64,000 nt of DNA, taken from assembly GCF_025464955.1 (NCBI RefSeq), contig NZ_JAODNM010000040.1:1-64000 (forward strand), in the 5' to 3' direction. The position numbers and the translations under genes were made by a program. Below are positions 35,733-42,267 of the stretch, piece after piece. Below the pieces are notes generated by a model. The model was not told the origin of the DNA. It made no database searches and was given only the letters and a program-made list of their open reading frames with translations. Position 1 is the stretch's first letter. Each line of letters begins with the position of its first letter. The stretch comes from Amycolatopsis sp. Its GTDB lineage: Bacteria > Actinomycetota > Actinomycetes > Mycobacteriales > Pseudonocardiaceae.

Positions 35733-36472
35733 TGTCGAACGATCCAAGCTCGGCAGTCGCCGTCGCGTCACGCGGCGGTCGATTTTCCCACGACATCGGG
35801 GAAATGCTGAGCGATACCCACCTCATCGACCTCACCCGGCTTCGCGCTGCAGCGCAAGCAGTGGTGACCTGCTCCGACGTCTTCCTGTCCTGGTTGGACG
35901 AACTGTGCCATGACGATTCATTGGTGGCAGCGGCGGCGGCGCGCTCGTACTGGCATCCGAACGGGTTCGCCAAACTGGTACTGCACACGTCAACGGATCC
36001 GGAGTTCCGTCTCCGGCTGCACGTCTGGCCGGCATCGGACCAGCCCCACCAGGGCGAATCGAACCCGCACAGTCATCGCTGGGAGTTCGCCTCGACAGTA
36101 GTAGCCGGCGCTGGCCTGCACATGGTGGAGTACAAGGAAAACGCGCACCGTGGAAAGCTCCACGCCCGCTACCGTTACGGCTGCGACCCCACCGATCCGG
36201 CGGCTTTGCGGCCCGATGGCGAAGTCCGGCTGTTGCGGACGAACGCACCGCATGTCCGCCCCGGCCAGGTCTATTCCTGTGATACCGAGGTCGTGCACAC
36301 CGTCGTGCCGATTGCGGCAGGTCTGACAGCGACTCTGGTGATCCAGGGACCTCGTCGCAGCCAATCCACAGTGGTCTACTGCGAACCAGGCCAAAGCGAA
36401 GACCAACCCAACGGCGAACTGTCCGAATCGGACTTCCGCCGGCTGGTGCGGTCAGTACTGGCGGAGGCGTAG
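35732..36472 (+). CDS. Cupin-like (metal-dependent barrel) protein
   Basis: This 246-residue protein has a helical N-terminus (about 1-65, including CSDVFLSWLDELCHDDSLV) and a C-terminal beta-barrel with cupin-style metal ligands: NPHSHRWEFASTVVAG (HxH..E, about 111-125) and SCDTEVVHTVVP (about 187-198, His). This pattern resembles cysteine-dioxygenase-type cupins, so an Fe-dependent oxygenase or a small-molecule-binding role is possible. Translation is coupled to the preceding gene (TAATG). No defined family recognised. Its partners (dCTP-deaminase-like and ThiL-like) suggest a nucleotide or phosphorylated metabolite pathway, which is inference. Confidence 0.65.
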   Translation: MSNDPSSAVAVASRGGRFSHDIGEMLSDTHLIDLTRLRAAAQAVVTCSDVFLSWLDELCHDDSLVAAAAARSYWHPNGFAKLVLHTSTDPEFRLRLHVWPASDQPHQGESNPHSHRWEFASTVVAGAGLHMVEYKENAHRGKLHARYRYGCDPTDPAALRPDGEVRLLRTNAPHVRPGQVYSCDTEVVHTVVPIAAGLTATLVIQGPRRSQSTVVYCEPGQSEDQPNGELSESDFRRLVRSVLAEA

Positions 36473-36479
36473 TCATTCG

Positions 36480-37118
36480 ATGTTTTCCCTTATGACGCAA
36501 CAAAACCGGCCGCAGAGGCGTAGGTTCGGAACCCGGCGGGACAGCCGGAGGGGCGTGCTCAACGATCACGAGATCAGGCGTGCGCACAAAGCGGGCGAGT
36601 TGCACGTCGATCCGTTCGATCCCGGACTTGTGCGGCCCGCGGCACTCAGCCTGAGGCTGGGCAACGAGGCATTCAGCTTGGCAACCGATGGCCCGGTCGA
36701 TATCGCCGACCGCTCCACCTATCCCGAGCTGCGTCCGAAAGCGCTGGACGAACAAGGAAGACTGCGAGTCGAACCCGGCGAAGTGGTACTGGCACCGACC
36801 CTCGAACGAATCGGCCTGTCAGCACGGCTGGCCGGCTTGGTCGACGGCACCAGCGACTACGCGCGGCTGGGGATCAGCGTCGTGCTCTGCGGGCAGGTCA
36901 GTCCCGGTTTCGGCAAGGAGAACGGGGCGGTCCTCACTCTGGAGATCGTCTCCCACCTACGGCACGCCGTACTGCTGCATCCCGGCGCGCGCATCTGCAA
37001 CCTGATGTTGTTCTCCTCCAGCGGCAGCGAGCGGCCGTACGGTGAAATGCCGCACAACTACTCGAGCGATCACCGGGTCGCTCCTTCTCGATTGGCAGAC
37101 CATGTCGGGCGACGCTGA
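36480..37118 (+). CDS. dCTP deaminase/dUTPase superfamily protein
   Basis: The 212-residue protein has a basic ~28-residue N-terminal extension (NRPQRRRFGTRRDSRRG) before a dCTP-deaminase-like fold: VLNDHEIRRAHKAGELHVDPFDPGLVRPAALSLRLG, split here for location, then LAGLVDGTSDYARLGISV (GRSSxARLG in canonical Dcd), GQVSPGFGKENGAVLTLEIV with the catalytic-type glutamate, and PYGEMPHNYSSDH at the C-terminus. The first arginine of GRSS is replaced (GTSD), so substrate handling may differ. dCTP deaminases can supply dUMP or, in phage defence, deplete dCTP. It starts 8 bases after the cupin gene and overlaps the ThiL-like gene by 17 bases. Confidence 0.8.
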   Translation: MFSLMTQQNRPQRRRFGTRRDSRRGVLNDHEIRRAHKAGELHVDPFDPGLVRPAALSLRLGNEAFSLATDGPVDIADRSTYPELRPKALDEQGRLRVEPGEVVLAPTLERIGLSARLAGLVDGTSDYARLGISVVLCGQVSPGFGKENGAVLTLEIVSHLRHAVLLHPGARICNLMLFSSSGSERPYGEMPHNYSSDHRVAPSRLADHVGRR

Positions 37119-38184
37119 ATTCCCACTCACCCTCGAAGACCTGGGTGAACGCGAAATCCTGACTCAGGTGCTGCGCCCCCGTTATCGGGACACCGTCGGC
37201 TTCGGGGACGACTGCGCCGTACTGAGCCAACCGCCGGGTGACGAGCTCGGCGGCGAACTGGTCGCGACCACGGACAGCTGCCCGACCCCGCTGGTGACCA
37301 TCCTGGGCGAGCGGGACCTGTTTTACACGGGGTGGCTGCTGGCCGCGATCAACCTTTCCGACCTGGCCGCGGCGGGCGCGCTACCCTTGGGTCTTGTCGT
37401 CAATTACACGCTGCCGAAACAGACGACGGTGGACGACTTCCGTCGGCTTCTCGACGGCGTCGACGCGTGCGCCGCAGCACATGGAACCCAGGTCGTCGGC
37501 GGTGACCTCCGGGACGGCCAGACCATGCAGCTCTCGGCAACCGCCGTCGGCCGCTGCGTGCCCGGCCGCAGGCTGGGACGAACCGGGGCAACGTTGGGCG
37601 ATCGGCTACTCCTGGTCGGCTCACCGGGCTACCTCTGGGCATCCGCGTTGCTATCGGGCGGAAAAGCGAAACTGTCCGAACAGGACACCCAGAAGATCTG
37701 GTCGCGTGCCCGACAGCCGATGGCCCAGGTGGCGGCTGGCCGCGTGCTGGCCGAGAGCGGGCTCGCGCGGGCCGCGATGGATGTATCCGACGGCCTCTAC
37801 GCCACTGTCCGCACGCTGTGTGAAGCCAACGGGCTCGGGGCGCGGATGAACACGGACATCCATCTCGACTCCGCGATCGCCGAGGTTTGCGCACAGTCCG
37901 GTCTGAGCCAGTTCGAACTCGCCGAAACCTGGGGCGACTGGAGCCTGGTGGTCGTGGTCCGAGCGGAAGACGTCGAAGCGGCAACGACGCGACTGTCAGC
38001 CGAGGCGATTCCAGCGCGGGAGATCGGCACGCTCGCCGACGCCGGTGAAGGCCTCAGCCTCACCGTCGGAGGCACGTCCATCCCCTGGCGAGGTATCGCG
38101 CAAGAGCGATTCTCCACCAGCTCCTGGCACGGCGGGGAGCTGTCGCAGCTGATGGCCGACGTGCTGAGAGTGCCCGCCGGCTGA
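37102..38184 (+). CDS. ThiL-like kinase (AIR-synthase/PurM fold)
   Basis: This 360-residue protein resembles thiamine-monophosphate kinase ThiL. Its N-terminal ATP-binding motifs are GFGDDCAVL (GIGDDAAV in ThiL), VATTDSCPTPL, INLSDLAAAGALPLGLVVNYTLP and VVGGDLRDGQTMQLS. The C-terminal half has AMDVSDGLYATVRTLCEANGLGA. The substrate-side loop after TTD differs from ThiL (TDMLVEGVHF), and no thiamine genes are near. It may therefore phosphorylate another small molecule or act as an amidine-forming PurM-fold enzyme. ATG at 37102 is inside the dCTP-deaminase-like gene. It is the last gene of the operon. Confidence 0.8.
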   Translation: MSGDAEFPLTLEDLGEREILTQVLRPRYRDTVGFGDDCAVLSQPPGDELGGELVATTDSCPTPLVTILGERDLFYTGWLLAAINLSDLAAAGALPLGLVVNYTLPKQTTVDDFRRLLDGVDACAAAHGTQVVGGDLRDGQTMQLSATAVGRCVPGRRLGRTGATLGDRLLLVGSPGYLWASALLSGGKAKLSEQDTQKIWSRARQPMAQVAAGRVLAESGLARAAMDVSDGLYATVRTLCEANGLGARMNTDIHLDSAIAEVCAQSGLSQFELAETWGDWSLVVVVRAEDVEAATTRLSAEAIPAREIGTLADAGEGLSLTVGGTSIPWRGIAQERFSTSSWHGGELSQLMADVLRVPAG

Positions 38185-38224
38185 CGAGCACGGGACTAAC
38201 GCAGCTCTTGTGTCGTGTCCGTGA

Positions 38225-38350
38225 CCGCAACTCGACGGCGAGTTGCGGTAGTTGAGCCCTCAAGGTGGGCACTTTTCTACAACAGTGCGCTCGTTGCACA
38301 CGCGTGTAACCCGCGTGCGCAAGCATCGCAACTCGACGGCGAGTTGCGAT
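38225..38350. repeat. Two CAACTCG..CGAGTTG palindromes in a convergent gap
   Basis: Palindromes built on CAACTCGACGGCGAGTTG lie at 38225-38248 and 38325-38350, between the stops of the ThiL-like and SWIM genes. They extend to CCGCAACTCG..CGAGTTGCGG and ATCGCAACTCG..CGAGTTGCGAT. This is the same family as at 29.2 kb and again lies in a convergent gap. The rest of the 194-base gap holds no gene. Confidence 0.8.
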
Positions 38351-38378
38351 TGTCGACGCGCTGCCGGGCCGTGCCCGC

Positions 38379-40070
38379 TTAAGGCAGGCGGGCTCGGGTT
38401 AGTTCGTCTTGTAGGGCGGTTTTGGGTTTGTGCTCGAGGCGCAGCGCGGCCATGTACGACTTGAACTCGGCGAGCCGGTCGGTGTGCTCGTACAGCTTTT
38501 GCGCCTCGAGCAGCAGCTTCGCCGCTGCTCGGTACGAATCGCGCTTCTTCCACAGGATTTCGGCGTCGGCGGCTTCCAGAAAGATCGGGATGGCGTCGGC
38601 GGGGTGGGTGTGAGCATGCCGTTCGGCGAGGCGGAGCCAGGTTTTGTCGCGGCAGCCGCCGAGTTTCGCGGCCCGCCAGGCCGCGTCGATGTCGCCTTCG
38701 GACAGCAGGGCGTCGACCAACGTCGTGTGCCCGGGAGCGTAGTCCGGAGTCGCCGAAAAGCGGTTCGCGCGGCGCGGTTGTTTGCGCAGAAAAGCATGGG
38801 CTTTCTTCCGCCAGGCCGGGAAAAGTTCGTCCGCGGCATCGGCCAGCACCCGGTAGGCGTCTGTTCTCGGCTCCGCGGTGAAGTTGTCCCACAGCAGTTT
38901 CGCGGCTTCCTTACGTCGGCCGGCCACGAGGTGGCACTGGGCGGCCAGGGACCGAAGCCCGGAGGTGGGCGGGAAGTCGATGAGGCCGCGTTCCGCCCAC
39001 TTCAGTGCCTCCTCGTCGCGACCCTTGATCCGAAGGGCTTGCACGATCCGCACGATGTCGGACTCATCGGTGATGTCTCTCGCCAGCACCTCGACCGCGG
39101 CGTCAGTCCCGCCCTGGACCTGCGCGACGTGCTCCAACAGCGACGTAACGTTGAACCGGTGGCCGTCGTGCTTGCCAGACTCCCTGGGCGGCAAGGCCCG
39201 GAAGGCTTCCTCGATGCGCTCCCGATACCGGGCCGTGCCCGCTCGACCCAGCACGCCGGCGTAGTTGGATATCGCCCCGCGAAAAACGCCGTATCCGCTG
39301 CTCAACGCGCGATCGACCAAGTAGTCGGCGAGTTCGAGGGGATCCTCCGGCGGAACCGCCATGCACGCCTCGAAATGGGCGCTCTCCACTTGCTCCAACG
39401 CTTCCAGGCCGCCGCCATCGGAGTCGTCCACCTGCTGGATCGCCTCCTCGACCAGGTCCAACGCGTACTCGGCCAGAACGCGTGCGCCCACACCGCCATT
39501 TCTGGCGTACTCAGTGAGGTCCTCAAGGGCCTCGTCCACGCCCCGGAAGTAAGCGCGTGCCCCCTTGTAGTCGACGAAGTCGAGGATCTCGATCGCGTCA
39601 CTCAGTTTTAGGCGCAGATCGTCACCGTAGGGACGGACTCCGGCGGCGACTTCGAGCCGGGCATGCAGCTGCGGGTCGGCCGCCGCGGCCTGCAACAGCT
39701 CCGCGACCAGCCACGATGACTTCTGGGAGAGCAGGAAGTCCTCGAGCGATCGTTGCGGCGCGGGTTCCTTTGCTGGCTCGTCCTTGAGTGCCGGCTTGGC
39801 CTTGAGCCAGGCCAACGCCACGGCGACACAGTGTTTGCAGAAGAAACCCTCGGCGCCATACGGGCACTCGCACTCACCGTCAAGCCCGACATCGTCGACC
39901 GTGAGCAGGACCCGGTAGAGCTCACTGCCCTCAACGGTGGCTTTGGCCGTGTTCCCGCTGACGACGAGCTTCTGCACCCGCTCGTCGTCGAAGTAGGCCC
40001 GTCCCCGCTCGTACGAGCCGGAATCGGCCAACATGCGAAGAGATCGCTCGCTGAACAGCACGGTCACCAT
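38379..40070 (-). CDS. SWIM zinc-finger protein with helical repeats
   Basis: This 563-residue protein has an N-terminal SWIM zinc finger (about 55-75; GECECPYGAEGFFCKHCVAVAL gives the CxCx..CxH ligands) and a long helical region with TPR-like repeats (AEVLARDITDESDIVRIVQALRIKGRDEEALKWAERGL-type units, quoted in part). In bacteria, SWIM proteins are often linked to SNF2 helicases, but none is adjacent here. ATG at 40070 (MVTVLFSERSLRMLAD) is the likely start; the frame runs 13 codons upstream. It diverges from the formate dehydrogenase operon. Function unknown; nucleic-acid or protein binding is plausible. Confidence 0.8.
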   Translation of the reverse strand: MVTVLFSERSLRMLADSGSYERGRAYFDDERVQKLVVSGNTAKATVEGSELYRVLLTVDDVGLDGECECPYGAEGFFCKHCVAVALAWLKAKPALKDEPAKEPAPQRSLEDFLLSQKSSWLVAELLQAAAADPQLHARLEVAAGVRPYGDDLRLKLSDAIEILDFVDYKGARAYFRGVDEALEDLTEYARNGGVGARVLAEYALDLVEEAIQQVDDSDGGGLEALEQVESAHFEACMAVPPEDPLELADYLVDRALSSGYGVFRGAISNYAGVLGRAGTARYRERIEEAFRALPPRESGKHDGHRFNVTSLLEHVAQVQGGTDAAVEVLARDITDESDIVRIVQALRIKGRDEEALKWAERGLIDFPPTSGLRSLAAQCHLVAGRRKEAAKLLWDNFTAEPRTDAYRVLADAADELFPAWRKKAHAFLRKQPRRANRFSATPDYAPGHTTLVDALLSEGDIDAAWRAAKLGGCRDKTWLRLAERHAHTHPADAIPIFLEAADAEILWKKRDSYRAAAKLLLEAQKLYEHTDRLAEFKSYMAALRLEHKPKTALQDELTRARLP

Positions 40071-40183
40071 CCTGTCAGCGTGCCCGGCCGAACTGCCACT
40101 TGGCACCAAGTTGGCTGGTCAGAGCCCCTTTTCCGGCCCCAGCGAACTCATGCTGGCCCTGCTGCTTCCCGCGACGTACGATT

Positions 40184-40200
40184 CTGTATACCGTATGCAG
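40184..40200. promoter_or_regulatory. GntR-like palindrome before the formate dehydrogenase operon
   Basis: CTGTATACCGTATGCAG is a 17-base palindrome with 7 of 8 matching arm positions, 35 bases before the fdsG start. The TATAC/GTAT core resembles operators of FadR-subfamily GntR regulators. No GntR gene is adjacent, so the regulator is unknown. Confidence 0.5.
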
Positions 40201-40234
40201 TAGATCGTCGTCAGACGAACGGTGGAGGTAACGC

Positions 40235-40723
40235 ATGCCAGCCAGCCAGGGCGAGACGTCGATCGCCGACCGGGTCAGAGCCGTGATCGACGCTCATCGC
40301 GGGGATCGAGGGGCGCTGCTGCCGATCCTGCACGGGCTCCAGGCCGAGTTCGGGTTCGTCAGCCAGGAGATGGTGCCGACGCTGGCGACCGAGCTGAACC
40401 TGTCCCGCGCGGACGTGCACGGGGTGATCACCTTCTATACCGACTTCCGCAGCGAGCCGGCCGGTCGCACGGTCGTGAAACTATGCCGCGCGGAAGCGTG
40501 TCAGTCCGTAGGTGCGGAGGCACTTGTCGAGCGGGCTCAGCAGATCCTCGGCACCAAGCTCGGCCAGAGCACCCCGGACGGTTCGGTGACGCTGGAACAG
40601 GTTTTCTGCCTCGGGAACTGCGCGCTCGGCCCCGCCGCGCAGATCAACGGCAGGCTGCATGGACGCCTTGACGAAAACCGGCTGGTCAACCTCATTGTCA
40701 GCGCGGAAACGGGAAAAGCATGA
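40235..40723 (+). CDS. fdsG: NAD-dependent formate dehydrogenase gamma subunit
   Basis: This 162-residue NuoE-like subunit carries one [2Fe-2S] cluster, with four cysteine ligands in LCRAEACQSVG and VFCLGNCALGP. It transfers electrons between the formate-oxidising subunit and the diaphorase. LLPILHGLQAEFGFVSQEMVPTLA and HGVITFYTDFRSEP are typical NuoE helices. GGAGG lies 7 bases before the ATG. The stop overlaps fdsB (ATGA). The GntR-like palindrome at 40184-40200 is the probable control site. Confidence 0.92.
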   Translation: MPASQGETSIADRVRAVIDAHRGDRGALLPILHGLQAEFGFVSQEMVPTLATELNLSRADVHGVITFYTDFRSEPAGRTVVKLCRAEACQSVGAEALVERAQQILGTKLGQSTPDGSVTLEQVFCLGNCALGPAAQINGRLHGRLDENRLVNLIVSAETGKA

Positions 40724-42267
40724 CCACCACGATCTACGTCCCGCGGGATTCGGCGGCCTGTTCAGTCGGTGCTGACGACGTCGCCACAGCCATCGAAGCG
40801 CTCACCGCCGGACTGGACATTCGCCTGGTGCGCAACGGTTCCCGCGGGATGTTGTGGCTCGAACCGCTCATCGAAGTCGAGACTCCCGAAGGCCGCGTCG
40901 GTTATGGACCAGTCTCGCCCGACGCCGTCGGGGACCTCCTCGCGTCCGATCTACTCGGCGGCGGCGAGCACGAGTTACGCGTTGGGCTGATAGACGAACT
41001 GCCGTGGATGCGCGACCAGCAAAGACTGTGTTTCGCGCGCGTCGGCGTCACCGACCCACTGTCCGCCGACGACTACCTCGCGCACGGCGGCATGGCCGGA
41101 TTGCGGCGGGCACTGGAACTCCAGCGATCCGACGTCGTCGCCGAGGTCACCGACTCGGGGCTGCGAGGCCGCGGCGGCGCGGGCTTCCCGGCCGGGATCA
41201 AGTGGAAAACCGTGTCCGAACTGACGGCCGACCAGAAGTTCGTCTGCTGCAACGCCGACGAAGGTGACAGCGGCACCTTCGCCGACCGGATGCTGATCGA
41301 GGGCGACCCGTTCTGCCTCATCGAGGGCATGACGATCGCGGCCTACGCGGCCGGCGCCACCGAGGGTTACGTCTATCTCCGCTCGGAATACCCGGACGCG
41401 GTCCGCACCTTGCGCCAGGCGATCGAGATCGGCTACGCCCACGGCTGGCTCGGCGAGAACATCCTCGGCTCCGGGCTGCGTTTCGACCTGTTCGTGCGCG
41501 TCGGTGCCGGCGCGTACATCTGCGGCGAAGAAACGTCGATGCTGGAAAGCCTTGAAGGCAAACGCGGAATGGTCCGCGCGAAACCACCGATCCCGGCGAT
41601 CACCGGGTTGTTCGGAAAACCGACCGTGGTGAACAACGTGCTCACCCTCGCCTCCGTTCCAGCCGTACTCGCCGGTGGCTCCGCGGCGTACGCGGCGTTG
41701 GGGATGGAACGTTCGCGCGGCACCCAGGTTTTCCAGCTGGCCGGCAACATCGCGCGCGGCGGCGTCTTCGAAACCGCGTTCGGAATGTCGCTCGGTAAAC
41801 TGGTCAACGAATACGGCGGCGGCACGCTGTCCGGCCGCCCGCTGCGCGCTGTCCAGGTCGGCGGCCCGCTCGGCGCGTACCTGCCTGCCGAAAAAATGGA
41901 CCTGCCACTGGATTACGAGGCTTTCGCCGCGCAGAAGGCCATGCTCGGACACGGCGGGATCGTGGTCTTCGACGACACCGTCGACATGGCCGCGATGGCC
42001 CGGTTCGCGATGGAGTTCTGCGCCGAAGAATCGTGCGGAAAATGCACGCCCTGCCGGGTCGGCTCGATCCGCGGAGTCGAGACCATCGACAAGATCGTGG
42101 CCGGTCAGGACTCCGACGAGAACCTGGCGCTGCTGGGCGACCTCTGCGAGTTGATGACCGACGGCTCGCTGTGCGCGATGGGCGGGTTGACGCCCAATCC
42201 CGTGCTCAGCGCCTTGCAGCACTTTTCTGAGGATTTCACCGCTCGCCACCAGGAGACGAAGTCATGA
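40720..42267 (+). CDS. fdsB: NAD-dependent formate dehydrogenase beta subunit
   Basis: The 515-residue NuoF-like diaphorase subunit binds NAD(H), FMN and a [4Fe-4S] cluster. The N-terminal ~110 residues form a thioredoxin-fold [2Fe-2S]-like part. The NADH/FMN site includes GLRGRGGAGFPAGIKWK, CNADEGDSGTFADR and AGAYICGEETSMLESLEGKRG. The 4Fe-4S motif is CGKCTPCRVGSIRG near residue 440. Its ATG overlaps the fdsG stop, and its stop overlaps fdsA (ATGA), so the subunits are translationally coupled. The order G-B-A-D matches known soluble NAD-linked formate dehydrogenases. Confidence 0.95.
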   Translation: MTTTIYVPRDSAACSVGADDVATAIEALTAGLDIRLVRNGSRGMLWLEPLIEVETPEGRVGYGPVSPDAVGDLLASDLLGGGEHELRVGLIDELPWMRDQQRLCFARVGVTDPLSADDYLAHGGMAGLRRALELQRSDVVAEVTDSGLRGRGGAGFPAGIKWKTVSELTADQKFVCCNADEGDSGTFADRMLIEGDPFCLIEGMTIAAYAAGATEGYVYLRSEYPDAVRTLRQAIEIGYAHGWLGENILGSGLRFDLFVRVGAGAYICGEETSMLESLEGKRGMVRAKPPIPAITGLFGKPTVVNNVLTLASVPAVLAGGSAAYAALGMERSRGTQVFQLAGNIARGGVFETAFGMSLGKLVNEYGGGTLSGRPLRAVQVGGPLGAYLPAEKMDLPLDYEAFAAQKAMLGHGGIVVFDDTVDMAAMARFAMEFCAEESCGKCTPCRVGSIRGVETIDKIVAGQDSDENLALLGDLCELMTDGSLCAMGGLTPNPVLSALQHFSEDFTARHQETKS

